Source: Bos javanicus (Eukaryota > Chordata > Mammalia > Artiodactyla > Bovidae). From it: a stretch of 64,000 nucleotides of DNA. Location of the stretch: contig NW_026893849.1 in the NCBI RefSeq assembly GCF_032452875.1, positions 124,001 through 188,000 of the forward strand, written 5' to 3'. The translations under genes and the position numbers were made by a program. Below the pieces are notes generated by a model. It ran no database searches, was not told the DNA's origin, and saw nothing but the letters and a program-made list of their open reading frames with translations. Shown here piece after piece: positions 39,301-55,004 of the stretch (its first letter is position 1; the number at the start of each line of letters is the position of its first letter).

Positions 39301-42300
39301 AGATCACGTGACTGAGCATGCACTGTTCACGTGGCTGATCATACACTGATCACGTGATGATCATGCACTGATCACTTGGATATCATGCACTGATCACGTG
39401 GCTGATCATACACTGATCACGTGCTGATCATGCACTGATCACGTGGCTGATCATGCACTGATCACGTGGCTGATCATGCACTGATCACGTGGCTATCATG
39501 CACTGATCACGTGACTGATCATGCACTGATCACGTGGCTGATCATGCACTGATCACGTGGCTGATCATGCACTGATCACGTGGCTGATCATGCACTGATC
39601 ACGTGGCTATCATGCACTGATCACGTGGCTGTCATGCACTGATCACGTGGATATCATGCACTGATCACGTGGCTGATCACACACGATCACGTGACTGATC
39701 ATGCACTGATCACGTGGCTGATCATGCACTGATCACGTGGCTATCATGCACTGATCACGTGGCTGATCATGCAATGATCACGTAGCTACATGTACTGTCA
39801 CGTGACTGATCATGCACTGATCACGTAATTGATCATGCACTGATCACGTGGCTCATCATGCACTGATCACGTGGCTGATCACACACGATCACGTGACTGA
39901 TCATGCACTGATCACGTGGCTATCATGCACTGATCACGTGGCTATCATGCACTGATCACGTGGCTGATCATGCACTGATCACGTGACTGATCATGCACTG
40001 ATCACGTGGCTATCATGCACTGATCACGTGGCTGTCATGCACTGATCACGTGGCTATCATGCACTGATCACGTGGCTGATCACACTGATCACATGACTGA
40101 TCATGCACTGATCACGTGGCTGATCATGCACTGATCACGTGGCTGATCATGCACTGATCACGTGACTGATCATGCACTGATCACGTGACTGATCATGCAC
40201 TGATCACGTGACTGATCATGCACTGATCACGTGGCTGATCATGCACTGATCACGTGGCTATCATGCACTGATCACGTGGCTGATCACACACGATCACATG
40301 ACTGATCATGCACTGATCACGTGGCTGATCATGCACTGATCACGTGGCTATCATGCACTGATCACGTGGCTGATCATGCACTGATCACGTAGCTATCATG
40401 CACTGATCACGTGACTGATCATGCACTGATCACGTGACTGATCATGCACTGATCACGTGGCTATCATGCACTGATCACGTGGCTGATCATGCAATGATCA
40501 CGTAGCTACCATGTACTCACGTGACTGATCATGCACTGATCACGTGATTGATCATGCACTGATCACGTGGCTGATCATGCACTGATCACGTGGCTGATCA
40601 TGCACTGATCACGTGACTGATCATGCACTGATCACGTGACTGATCATGCACTGATCACGTGGCTATCATGCACTGATCACGTGGCTGATCATGCACTGAT
40701 CACGTGGCTATCATGCACTGATCACGTGGCTGATCATGCACTGATCACGTGGCTGATCATGCACTGATCACGTGGCTATCATGCACTGATCACGTGGCTG
40801 ATCATGCAATGATCACGTAGCTACCATGCACTGATCACGTGACTGATCATGCACTGATCACGTAATTGATCATGCACTGATCACGTGGCTGATCATGCAC
40901 TGATCACGTGGCTGATCATGCACTGATCACGTGACTGATCATGCACTGATCACGTGACTGATCATGCACTGATCACGTGGCTATCATGCACTGATCACGT
41001 GGCTGATCATGCACTGATCACGTGGCTGATCATGCACTGATCACGTGGCTGATCACACATGATCACGTGACTGATCATGCACTGATCACGTGGCTATCAT
41101 GCACTGATCACGTGGCTGTCATGCACTGATCACGTGGATATCATGCACTGATCACGTGGCTGATCACACACGATCACATGACTGATCATGCACTGATCAC
41201 GTGGCTATCATGCACTGATCACGTGGCTATCATGCACTGATCACGTGGCTGATCATGCAATGATCACGTAGCTACCATGTACTGGTCACGTGACTGATCA
41301 TGCACTGATCACGTAATTGATCATGCACTGATCACGTGGCTGATCATGCACTGATCACGTGGCTGATCACACATGATCACGTGACTGATCATGCACTGAT
41401 CACGTGGCTATCATGCACTGATCACGTGGCTGTCATGCACTGATCACGTGGATATCATGCACTGATCACGTGGCTGATCATGCACTGATCACGTAGCTAT
41501 CATGCACTGATCACGTGACTGATCATGCACTGATCACGTGGCTGATCATGCACTGATCACGTGACTGATCATGCACTGATCACGTGACTGATCATGCACT
41601 GATCACGTGGCTATCATGCACTGATCACGTGGCTGATCATGCACTGATCACGTGGCTGATCATGCACTGATCACGTGGCTGATCACACATGATCACGTGA
41701 CTGATCATGCACTGATCACGTGGCTATCATGCACTGATCACGTGGCTGTCATGCACTGATCACGTGGATATCATGCACTGATCACGTGGCTGATCACACA
41801 CGATCACATGACTGATCATGCACTGATCACGTGGCTATCATGCACTGATCACGTGGCTATCATGCACTGATCACGTGGCTGATCATGCAATGATCACGTA
41901 GCTACCATGTACTGGTCACGTGACTGATCATGCACTGATCACGTAATTGATCATGCACTGATCACGTGGCTATCATGCACTGATCACGTGGCTGATCATG
42001 CACTGATCACGTAGCTATCATGCACTGATCACGTGACTGATCATGCACTGATCACGTAATTGATCATGCACTGATCACGTGGCTGATCATGCACTGATCA
42101 CGTGGCTGATCATGCACTGATCACGTGACTGATCATGCACTGATCACGTGACTGATCATGCACTGATCACGTGGCTATCATGCACTGATCACGTGGCTGA
42201 TCATGCACTGATCACGTAGCTATCATGCACTGATCACGTGACTGATCATGCACTGATCACGTGACTGATCATGCACTGATCACGTGGCTATCATGCACTG

Positions 42301-42832
42301 ATCACGTGGCTGATCATGCACTGATCACGTGGCTATCATGCACTGATCACGTGGCTGATCATACACGATCACGTGACTGATCATGCACTGATCACGTGGC
42401 TATCATGCACTGATCACGTGGCTGTCATGCACTGATCACGTGGATATCATGCACTGATCACGTGGCTGATCACACACGATCACGTGACTGATCATGCACT
42501 GATCACGTGGCTATCATGCACTGATCACGTGGCTATCATGCACTGATCACGTGGCTGATCATGCAATGATCACGTAGCTACCATGTACTGGTCACGTGAC
42601 TGATCATGCACTGATCACGTAATTGATCATGCACTGATCACGTGGCTCATCATGCACTGATCACGTGGCTGATCACACATGATCACGTGGCTGATCATGC
42701 ACTGATCACGTGACTGATCATGCACTGATCACGTGACTGATCATGCACTGATCACGTGGCTATCATGCACTGATCACGTGGCTGATCATGCACTGATCAC
42801 GTGGCTGATCATGCACTGATCACGTGGCTGAT
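39301..42832 (+). repeat. Right flank of B5 and HOR-type satellite
   Basis: Short flank with CACTTGGATATC (39374), then HOR-type satellite in partial 14-mer order. Marker CACACATG at 41054 and 41368 shows one 314-bp step, and another unit starts at 41694. One monomer near 40508 is shortened to GTACTCACGTGAC. The 159-bp half-HOR starts at 42674. Confidence 0.84.
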
Positions 42833-44134
42833 CACACATGATCACGTGACTGATCATGCACTGATCACGTGGCTCTCATGCACTGATCACGTGGCTGTCA
42901 TGCACTGATCACGTGGATATCATGCACTGATCACGTGACTGATCACACACGTATCACGTGACTGATCATGCACTGATCACGTGGCTATCATGCACTGATC
43001 ACGTGGCTATCATGCACTGATCACGTGGCTGATCATGCAATGATCACGTAGCTACCATGTACTGGTCACGTGACTGATCATGCACTGATCACGTAATTGA
43101 TCATGCACTGATCACGTGGCTGATCATGCACTGATCACGTGGCTGATCACACATGATCACGTGACTGATCATGCACTGATCACGTGGCTATCATGCACTG
43201 ATCACGTGGCTGTCATGCACTGATCACGTGGATATCATGCACTGATCACGTGGCTGATCACACACGATCACGTGACTGATCATGCACTGATCACGTGGCT
43301 ATCATGCACTGATCACGTGGCTATCATGCACTGATCACGTGGCTGATCATGCAATGATCACGTAGCTACCATGTACTGGTCACGTGACTGATCATGCACT
43401 GATCACGTAATTGATCATGCACTGATCACGTGGCTGATCATGCACTGATCACGTGGCTGATCACACATGATCACGTGACTGATCATGCACTGATCACGTG
43501 GCTCTCATGCACTGATCACGTGGCTGTCATGCACTGATCACGTGGATATCATGCACTGATCACGTGGCTGATCACACACGATCACATGACTGATCATGCA
43601 CTGATCACGTGGCTATCATGCACTGATCACGTGGCTATCATGCACTGATCACGTGGCTGATCATGCAATGATCACGTAGCTACCATGTACTGGTCACGTG
43701 ACTGATCATGCACTGATCACGTAATTGATCATGCACTGATCACGTGGCTGATCATGCACTGATCACGTGGCTGATCACACATGATCACGTGACTGATCAT
43801 GCACTGATCACGTGGCTATCATGCACTGATCACGTGGCTGTCATGCACTGATCACGTGGATATCATGCACTGATCACGTGGCTGATCACACACGATCACG
43901 TGACTGATCATGCACTGATCACGTGGCTATCATGCACTGATCACGTGGCTGATCATGCACTGATCACGTGACTGATCATGCACTGATCACGTGGCTATCA
44001 TGCACTGATCACGTGGCTGATCATGCAATGATCACGTAGCTATCATGCACTGGTCACGTGACTGATCATGCACTGATCACGTAACTGATCATGCACTGAT
44101 CACGTGGCTGATCATGCACTGATCACGTGGCTGA
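42833..44134 (+). repeat. Four-unit run of the 14-mer HOR, run 5
   Basis: CACACATG starts at 42833, 43148, 43462 and 43776 (315, 314, 314). Two units replace the third-monomer CTATC by CTCTC. The 16-mer last unit and the distance to the following block match the other runs. Confidence 0.87.
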
Positions 44135-44192
44135 TCATGCACTGATCACGTGACTGATCATGCACTGATCACGTGACTGATCATGCACTGAT

Positions 44193-45010
44193 CACGTGAT
44201 GATCATGCACTGATCACTTGGATATCATGCACTGATCACGTGGCTGATCATACACTGTTCACGTGTCTGATCATGCACTGATCACGTGGCTGATCATACA
44301 CTGATCACGTAACTGATCATGCACTGATCACGTGGCTATCATGCACTGATCACGTGGCTGAACATGCACTGTTCACGTGGCTGATCACACACCTGTCACG
44401 TGACATATCATGCACTGATCACGTGGCACTCATGCACTGATCACGTGGCTGATCATACTCTGCTCACGTAACTCATGCACACATCACGTGGCTATCATGC
44501 ACTGCTCACGTGGCTCGTCATGGAATGATCACGTAGCTACCATATACTGGTCACGTGACTGATCATGCACTGATCACGGAAATGATCATGCACTGTTCAC
44601 GTGACTGATCATGCACTGATCACGTGACTGATCATGCACTGATCACGTGGCTATCATGCACTGCTCACGTGGCTGATCATGCAACGATCACGTAGCAACC
44701 ATGTACTGGTCACGTGACTGATCATGCACTGATCACGTAATTGATCCTGCACTGATCACGTGGCTCATCATGCACTGATCACGTGGCTGATCACACATGT
44801 ATCACGTGACTGATCATGCACTGATCACGTGGCTATCATGCACTGATCACGTGGCTGTCATGCACTGATCACGTGGATATCATGCACTGATCACGTGGCT
44901 GATCACACACGTATCACATGACTGATCATGCACTGATCACGTGGCTATCATGCACTGATCACGTGGCTATCATGCACTGATCACGTGGCTGATCAGGCAT
45001 GATCACGTAG
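44193..45010 (+). repeat. Orphan degenerate block without an island (3)
   Basis: Homologue of the block at 25812, 18,382 bp away: CACTTGG at 44216, CTGTTCACG, GGCTGAACATGC, CACCTGTCACG, GGCTCGTCATGG, CCATATACTGG, TTGATCCTGC, ending near GATCAGGCATG. GTGTCTGATC replaces GTGTCTGACC, a reversion towards the canonical monomer. Confidence 0.86.
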
Positions 45011-47409
45011 CTACCATGTACTGGTCACGTGACTGATCATGCACTGATCACGTAATTGATCATGCACTGATCACGTGGCTGATCATGCACTGATCACGTG
45101 GCTGATCATGCACTGATCACGTGACTGATCATGCACTGATCACGTGACTGATCATGCACTGATCACGTGGCTATCATGCACTGATCACGTGGCTGATCAT
45201 GCACTGATCACGTGCTGATCATGCACTGATCACGTGGCTGATCATGCACTGATCACGTGGCTGATCATGCACTGATCACGTGGCTGATCATGCACTGATC
45301 ACGTGGCTATCATGCACTGATCACGTGGCTGATCACACACGATCACATGACTGATCATGCACTGATCACGTGGCTATCATGCACTGATCACGTGGCTATC
45401 ATGCACTGATCACGTGGCTGATCATGCATGATCACGTAGCTACCATGTACTGATCACGTGACTGATCATGCACTGATCACGTGACTGATCATGCACTGAT
45501 CACGTGGCTGATCATGCACTGATCACGTGGCTGATCATGCACTGATCACGTGACTGATCATGCACTGATCACGTGACTGATCATGCACTGATCACGTGAC
45601 TGATCATGCACTGATCACGTGGCTATCATGCACTGATCACGTGGCTGTCATGCACTGATCACGTGGATATCATGCACTGATCACGTGGCTGATCATGCAC
45701 GATCACGTGACTGATCATGCACTGATCACGTGGCTATCATGCACTGATCACGTGGCTATCATGCACTGATCACGTGGCTGATCATGCAATGATCACGTAG
45801 CTACCATGCACTGGTCACGTGACTGATCATGCACTGATCACGTAATTGATCATGCACTGATCACGTGGCTGATCATGCACTGATCACGTGGCTGATCACA
45901 CATGATCACGTGACTGATCATGCACTGATCACGTGGCTGATCATGCACTGATCACGTGGCTGATCATGCACTGATCACGTGGATATCATGCACTGATCAC
46001 GTGGCTGATCATGCACTGATCACGTAGCTATCATGCACTGATCACGTGACTGATCATGCACTGATCACGTAATTGATCATGCACTGATCACGTGGCTGAT
46101 CATGCACTGATCACGTGGCTGATCATGCACTGATCACGTGACTGATCATGCACTGATCACGTGACTGATCATGCACTGATCACGTGGCTATCATGCACTG
46201 ATCACGTGGCTGATCATGCACTGATCACGTGGCTGATCATGCACTGATCACGTGGCTGATCACACATGATCACGTGACTGATCATGCACTGATCACGTGG
46301 CTATCATGCACTGATCACGTGGCTGTCATGCACTGATCACGTGGATATCATGCACTGATCACGTGGCTGATCATGCACTGATCACGTGACTGATCATGCA
46401 CTGATCACGTGGCTATCATGCACTGATCACGTGGCTATCATGCACTGATCACGTGGCTGATCATGCAATGATCACGTAGCTACCATGTACTGGTCACGTG
46501 ACTGATCATGCACTGATCACGTAATTGATCATGCACTGATCACGTGGCTATCATGCACTGATCACGTGGCTGATCATGCAATGATCACGTAGCTATCATG
46601 CACTGATCACGTGACTGATCATGCACTGATCACGTGGCTGATCATGCACTGATCACGTGGCTGATCATGCACTGATCACGTGGCTGATCATGCACTGATC
46701 ACGTGACTGATCATGCACTGATCACGTGACTGATCATGCACTGATCACGTGGCTATCATGCACTGATCACGTGGCTGATCATGCACTGATCACGTAGCTA
46801 TCATGCACTGATCACGTGACTGATCATGCACTGATCACGTGACTGATCATGCACTGATCACGTGGCTATCATGCACTGATCACGTGGCTGATCATGCACT
46901 GATCACGTGGCTATCATGCACTGATCACGTGGCTGATCACACACGATCACGTGACTGATCATGCACTGATCACGTGGCTATCATGCACTGATCACGTGGC
47001 TGTCATGCACTGATCACGTGGATATCATGCACTGATCACGTGGCTGATCACACACGATCACATGACTGATCATGCACTGATCACGTGGCTATCATGCACT
47101 GATCACGTGGCTATCATGCACTGATCACGTGGCTGATCATGCAATGATCACGTAGCTACCATGTACTGGTCACGTGACTGATCATGCACTGATCACGTAA
47201 TGATCATGCACTGATCACGTGGCTCATCATGCACTGATCACGTGGCTGATCACACATGATCACGTGGCTGATCATGCACTGATCACGTGACTGATCATGC
47301 ACTGATCACGTGACTGATCATGCACTGATCACGTGGCTATCATGCACTGATCACGTGGCTGATCATGCACTGATCACGTGGCTGATCATGCACTGATCAC
47401 GTGGCTGAT
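45011..47409 (+). repeat. HOR-type satellite, full-length cassette interior
   Basis: Collinear with 26641-28460 but contains about 560 bp more between the short markers at 45897 and 47251, including an additional GCAATG/ACC-TACTGG pair near 46465-46495. Its length agrees with the other full-length interiors, so this is the ancestral-looking form. Confidence 0.81.
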
Positions 47410-48712
47410 CACACATGATCACGTGACTGATCATGCACTGATCACGTGGCTCTCATGCACTGATCACGTGGCTGTCATGCACTGATCACGTGGATATCAT
47501 GCACTGATCACGTGACTGATCACACACGTATCACGTGACTGATCATGCACTGATCACGTGGCTATCATGCACTGATCACGTGGCTATCATGCACTGATCA
47601 CGTGGCTGATCATGCAATGATCACGTAGCTACCATGTACTGGTCACGTGACTGATCATGCACTGATCACGTAATTGATCATGCACTGATCACGTGGCTGA
47701 TCATGCACTGATCACGTGGCTGATCACACATGTATCACGTGACTGATCATGCACTGATCACGTGGCTATCATGCACTGATCACGTGGCTGTCATGCACTG
47801 ATCACGTGGATATCATGCACTGATCACGTGGCTGATCACACACGTATCACATGACTGATCATGCACTGATCACGTGGCTATCATGCACTGATCACGTGGC
47901 TATCATGCACTGATCACGTGGCTGATCATGCAATGATCACGTAGCTACCATGTACTGGTCACGTGACTGATCATGCACTGATCACGTAATTGATCATGCA
48001 CTGATCACGTGGCTGATCATGCACTGATCACGTGGCTGATCACACATGATCACGTGACTGATCATGCACTGATCACGTGGCTATCATGCACTGATCACGT
48101 GGCTGTCATGCACTGATCACGTGGCTATCATGCACTGATCACGTGGCTGATCACACACGATCACATGACTGATCATGCACTGATCACGTGGCTATCATGC
48201 ACTGATCACGTGGCTATCATGCACTGATCACGTGGCTGATCATGCAATGATCACGTAGCTACCATGTACTGGTCACGTGACTGATCATGCACTGATCACG
48301 TGATTGATCATGCACTGATCACGTGGCTGATCATGCACTGATCACGTGGCTGATCACACATGATCACGTGACTGATCATGCACTGATCACGTGGCTCATG
48401 CACTGATCACGTGGCTGATCATGCACTGATCACGTGGATATCATGCACTGATCACGTGGCTGATCACACACTGATCACGTGACTGATCATGCACTGATCA
48501 CGTGGCTATCATGCACTGATCACGTGGCTATCATGCACTGATCACGTGACTGATCATGCACTGATCACGTGGCTATCATGCACTGATCATGGGGCTGATC
48601 ATGCAATGATCACGTAGAAACCATGTACTGTCACGTGACTGATCATGCACTGATCACGTAAATGATCATGCACTGATCACGTGGCTGATCATGCACTGAT
48701 CACGTGGCTGAT
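47410..48712 (+). repeat. Four-unit run of the 14-mer HOR, run 6
   Basis: CACACATG starts at 47410, 47725, 48041 and 48355 (315, 316, 314). The end of the last unit is locally decayed: CATGGGGCTG near 48590 and GTAGAAACC near 48615. Confidence 0.86.
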
Positions 48713-48769
48713 CATGCACTGATCACGTGGCTGATCATGCACTGATCACGTAACTGATCATGCACTGAT

Positions 48770-49590
48770 CACGTGATGATCATGCACTGATCACTTGGAT
48801 ATCATGCACTGATCACGTGGCTGATCATACACTGTTCACGTGTCTGACCATGCACTGATCACGTGGCTGATCATACACTGCTCACGTAACTGATCATGCA
48901 CTGATCACGTGGCTATCATGCACTGATCACGTGGCTGAACATGCACTGTTCACGTGGCTGATCACACACCTGTCACGTGACATATCATGCACTGATCACG
49001 TGGCACTCATGCACTGATCACGTGGCTGATCATACTCTGCTCACGTAACTCATGCACACATCACGTGGCTATCATGCACTGCTCACGTGGCTCGTCATGG
49101 AATGATCACATAGCTACAATATACTGGTCACGTGACTGATCATGCAAAGATCACGTAAATGATCATGCACTGTTCACGTGACTGATCATGTACTGATCAC
49201 GTGACTGATCATGCACTGATCACGTGGCTATCATGCACTGCTCACGTGGCTGATCATGCAACGATCACGTAGCAACCATGTACTGGTCACGTGACTGATC
49301 ATGCACTGATCACGTAATTGATCCTGCACTGATCACGTGGCTCATCATGCACTGATCACGTGGCTGATCACACATGTATCACGTGACTGATCATGCACTG
49401 ATCACGTGGCTATCATGCACTGATCACGTGGCTGTCATGCACTGATCACGTGGATATCATGCACTGATCACGTGGCTGATCACACACGTATCACATGACT
49501 GATCATGCACTGATCACGTGGCTATCATGCACTGATCACGTGGCTATCATGCACTGATCACGTGGCTGATCAGGCATGATCACGTAGCTA
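48770..49590 (+). repeat. Orphan degenerate block without an island (4)
   Basis: Homologue of the block at 29823. CACTTGG is at 48793, followed by the ordered degenerate marks and ending GATCAGGCATG. Private changes are CACATAGCTAC and CAATATACTGG near 49115. It lacks the extra decay seen at 29823-30120 (ATATCACGCACTG, CACCTGGC). Confidence 0.85.
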
Positions 49591-51981
49591 CCATGTACTG
49601 GTCACGTGACTGATCATGCACTGATCACGTAATTGATCATGCACTGATCATGTGGCTGATCATGCACTGATCACGTGGCTGATCATACACTGATCACGTA
49701 ACTGATCATGCACTGATCACGTGACTGATCATGCACTGATCACGTGGCTATCATGCACTGATCACGTGGCTGATCATACACTGATCACGTGCCTGATCAT
49801 GCACTGATCACGTGGCTGATCATGCACTGATCACGTGGCTGATCATGCACTGATCACGTGGCTGATCATGCACTGATCACGTGGATATCATGCACTGATC
49901 ACGTGGCTGATCACACACGATCACATGACTGATCATGCACTGATCACGTGGCTATCATGCACTGATCACGTGGCTATCATGCACTGATCACGTGGCTGAT
50001 CATGCATGATCACGTAGCTACCATGTACTGGTCACGTGACTGATCATGCACTGATCACGTAACTGATCATGCACTGATCACGTGGCTGATCATGCACTGA
50101 TCACGTGGCTGATCATGCACTGATCACGTGACTGATCATGCACTGATCACGTGACTGATCATGCACTGATCACGTGACTGATCATGCACTGATCACGTGG
50201 CTATCATGCACTGATCACGTGGCTGATCATGCACTGATCACGTGGATATCATGCACTGATCACGTGGCTGATCACACACGATCACGTGACTGATCATGCA
50301 CTGATCACGTGGCTATCATGCACTGATCACGTGGCTATCATGCACTGATCACGTGGCTGATCATGCAATGATCACGTAGCTACCATGTACTGGTCACGTG
50401 ACTGATCATGCACTGATCACGTAATTGATCATGCACTGATCACGTGGCTCATCATGCACTGATCACGTGGCTGATCACACATGATCACGTGACTGATCAT
50501 GCACTGATCACGTGGCTATCATGCACTGATCACGTGGCTGATCATGCACTGATCACGTGGCTATCATGCACTGATCACGTGGCTGATCATGCACTGATCA
50601 CGTAGCTATCATGCACTGATCACGTGACTGATCATGCACTGATCACGTAATTGATCATGCACTGATCACGTGGCTGATCATGCACTGATCACGTGGCTGA
50701 TCATGCACTGATCACGTGACTGATCATGCACTGATCACGTGACTGATCATGCACTGATCACGTGGCTATCATGCACTGATCACGTGGCTGATCATGCACT
50801 GATCACGTGCTGATCATGCACTGATCACGTGGCTGATCACACATCACGTGACTGATCATGCACTGATCACGTGGCTATCATGCACTGATCACGTGGCTGT
50901 CATGCACTGATCACGTGGATATCATGCACTGATCACGTGGCTGATCACACACGATCACATGACTGATCATGCACTGATCACGTGGCTATCATGCACTGAT
51001 CACGTGGCTATCATGCACTGATCACGTGGCTGATCATGCAATGATCACGTAGCTACCATGTACTGGTCACGTGACTGATCATGCACTGATCACGTAATTG
51101 ATCATGCACTGATCACGTGGCTATCATGCACTGATCACGTGGCTGATCATGCAATGATCACGTAGCTATCATGCACTGATCACGTGACTGATCATGCACT
51201 GATCACGTGATTGATCATGCACTGATCACGTGGCTGATCATGCACTGATCACGTGGCTGATCATGCACTGATCACGTGACTGATCATGCACTGATCACGT
51301 GACTGATCATGCACTGATCACGTGGCTATCATGCACTGATCACGTGGCTGATCATGCAATGATCACGTAGCTATCATGCACTGATCACGTGACTGATCAT
51401 GCACTGATCACGTACTGATCATGCACTGATCACGTGGCTATCATGCACTGATCACGTGGCTGATCATGCACTGATCACGTGGCTATCATGCACTGATCAC
51501 GTGGCTGATCACACACGATCACGTGACTGATCATGCACTGATCACGTGGCTATCATGCACTGATCACGTGGCTGTCATGCACTGATCACGTGGATATCAT
51601 GCACTGATCACGTGGCTGATCACACACGATCACATGACTGATCATGCACTGATCACGTGGCTATCATGCACTGATCACGTGGCTATCATGCACTGATCAC
51701 GTGGCTGATCATGCAATGATCACGTAGCTACCATGTACTGGTCACGTGACTGATCATGCACTGATCACGTAATTGATCATGCACTGATCACGTGGCTCAT
51801 CATGCACTGATCACGTGGCTGATCACACATGATCACGTGGCTGATCATGCACTGATCACGTGACTGATCATGCACTGATCACGTGACTGATCATGCACTG
51901 ATCACGTGGCTATCATGCACTGATCACTGTCTGATCATGCACTGATCACGTGCCTGATCATGCACTGATCACGTGGCTGAT
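49591..51981 (+). repeat. HOR-type satellite, full-length cassette interior
   Basis: Canonical and marker monomers in partial 14-mer order, homologous to 30651-33035. Short markers include CACACACG near 49915 and 50275, CACACATG at 50476 and the half-HOR start at 51824. One marker is cut to CACATCACG near 50840. No gene is seen. Confidence 0.83.
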
Positions 51982-53283
51982 CACACATGATCACGTGACT
52001 GATCATGCACTGATCACGTGGCTCTCATGCACTGATCACGTGGCTGTCATGCACTGATCACGTGGATATCATGCACTGATCACGTGACTGATCACACACG
52101 TATCACATGACTGATCATGCACTGATCACGTGGCTATCATGCACTGATCACGTGGCTATCATGCACTGATCACGTGGCTGATCATGCAATGATCACGTAG
52201 CTACCATGTACTGGTCACGTGACTGATCATGCACTGATCACGTAATTGATCATGCACTGATCACGTGGCTGATCATGCACTGATCACGTGGCTGATCACA
52301 CATGTATCACGTGACTGATCATGCACTGATCACGTGGCTCATGCACTGATCACGTGGCTGTCATGCACTGATCACGTGGATATCATGCACTGATCACGTG
52401 GCTGATCACACACGATCACATGACTGATCATGCACTGATCACGTGGCTATCATGCACTGATCACGTGGCTATCATGCACTGATCACGTGGCTGATCATGC
52501 AATGATCACGTAGCTACCATGTACTGGTCACGTGACTGATCATGCACTGATCACGTAATTGATCATGCACTGATCACGTGGCTCATCATGCACTGATCAC
52601 GTGGCTGATCACACATGATCACGTGACTGATCATGCACTGATCACGTGGCTCTCATGCACTGATCACGTGGCTGTCATGCACTGATCACGTGGATATCAT
52701 GCACTGATCACGTGGCTGATCACACACGTATCACATGACTGATCATGCACTGATCACGTGGCTATCATGCACTGATCACGTGGCTATCATGCACTGATCA
52801 CGTGGCTGATCATGCAATGATCACGTAGCTACCATGTACTGGTCACGTGACTGATCATGCACTGATCACGTAATTGATCATGCACTGATCACGTGGCTGA
52901 TCATGCACTGATCACGTGGCTGATCACACATGATCACGTGACTGATCATGCACTGATCACGTGGCTATCATGCACTGATCACGTGGCTGTCATGCACTGA
53001 TCACGTGGATATCATGCACTGATCACGTGGCTGATCACACACGATCACGTGACTGATCATGCACTGATCACGTGGCTATCATGCACTGATCACGTGGCTG
53101 ATCATGCACTGATCACGTGACTGATCATGCACTGATCACGTGGCTATCATGCACTGATCACGTGGCTGATCATGCAATGATCACGTAGCTACCATGTACT
53201 GGTCACGTGACTGATCATGCACTGATCACGTAACTGATCATGCACTGATCACGTGGCTGATCATGCACTGATCACGTGGCTGA
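51982..53283 (+). repeat. Four-unit run of the 14-mer HOR, run 7
   Basis: CACACATG starts at 51982, 52297, 52610 and 52925 (315, 313, 315). It starts 4,572 bp after run 6 and has the same 16-mer last unit. It is the last complete four-unit run in the window. Confidence 0.87.
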
Positions 53284-53342
53284 TCATGCACTGATCACGT
53301 GACTGATCATGCACTGATCACGTGACTGATCATGCACTGATC

Positions 53343-55004
53343 ACGTGATGATCATGCACTGATCACGTGGATATCATGCACTGATCACGTGGCTGATCAT
53401 ACACTGATCACGTGTCTGATCATGCACTGATCACGTGGCTGATCATGCACTGATCACGTAACTGATCATGCACTGATCACGTGGCTATCATGCACTGATC
53501 ACGTGGCTGATCATGCACTGATCACGTGGCTGATCACACACTGTCACGTGACTATCATGCACTGATCACGTGGCACTCATGCACTGATCACGTGGCTGAT
53601 CATACACTGATCACGTAACTCATGCACACATCACGTGGCTATCATGCACTGATCACGTGGCTGTCATGCAATGATCACGTAGAAACCATATACTGGTCAC
53701 GTGACTGATCATGCACTGATCACGGAATGATCATGCACTGTTCACGTGACTGATCATGCACTGATCACGTGACTGATCATGCACTGATCACGTGGCTATC
53801 ATGCACTGATCACGTGGCTGATCATGCACGATCACGTAGCAACCATGTACTGGTCACGTGACTGATCATGCACTGATCACGTAATTGATCATGCACTGAT
53901 CACGTGGCTCATCATGCACTGATCACGTGGCTGATCACACATGTATCACGTGACTGATCATGCACTGATCACGTGGCTATCATGCACTGATCACGTGGCT
54001 GTCATGCACTGATCACGTGGATATCATGCACTGATCACGTGGCTGATCACACACGTATCACATGACTGATCATGCACTGATCACGTGGCTATCATGCACT
54101 GATCACGTGGCTATCATGCACTGATCACGTGGCTGATCATGCATGATCACGTAGCTACCATGCACTGGTCACGTGACTGATCATGCACTGATCACGTAAT
54201 TGATCATGCACTGATCACGTGGCTGATCATGCACTGATCACGTGGCTGATCATGCACTGATCACGTAACTGATCATGCACTGATCACGTGACTGATCATG
54301 CACTGATCACGTGGCTATCATGCACTGATCACGTGGCTGATCATGCACTGATCACGTGGCTGATCATGCACTGATCACGTGGCTGATCATGCACTGATCA
54401 CGTGGCTCTCATGCACTGATCACGTGGCTGTCATGCACTGATCACGTGGATATCATGCACTGATCACGTGGCTGATCACACACGTATCACATGACTGATC
54501 ATGCACTGATCACGTGGCTATCATGCACTGATCACGTGGCTATCATGCACTGATCACGTGGCTGATCAGGCCATGATCACGTAGCTACCATGTACTGGTC
54601 ACGTGACTGATCATGCACTGATCACGTAATTGATCATGCACTGATCATGTGGCTGATCATGCACTGATCACGTGGCTGATCATACTGATCACGTAACTGA
54701 TCATGCACTGATCACGTGACTGATCATGCACTGATCACGTGACTGATCATGCACTGATCACGTGGCTATCATGCACTGATCACGTGGCTGATCATGCACT
54801 GATCACGTGGCTGATCATGCACTGATCACGTGACTGATCATGCACTGATCACGTGTCTGATCATGCACTGATCACGTGGCTATCATGCACTGCTCACGTG
54901 GCTGATCATGCCATGATCACGCAGCTACCATGTACTGGTCACATGACTGATCATGCACTGATCACGTGACTGATCATGCAGTGATCACGTGGCTATCATG
55001 CACT
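53343..55004 (+). repeat. Mild degenerate block and satellite before island B6
   Basis: Homologue of 34396-36053: GTGATGATC, GTGGATATC (53364), GTGTCTGATC, CACTGTCACG, GGCACTCATGC, GTAGAAACC, CCATATACTGG (near 53687). Satellite follows to the next left flank, with GATCAGGCCATG near 54565. Confidence 0.83.
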
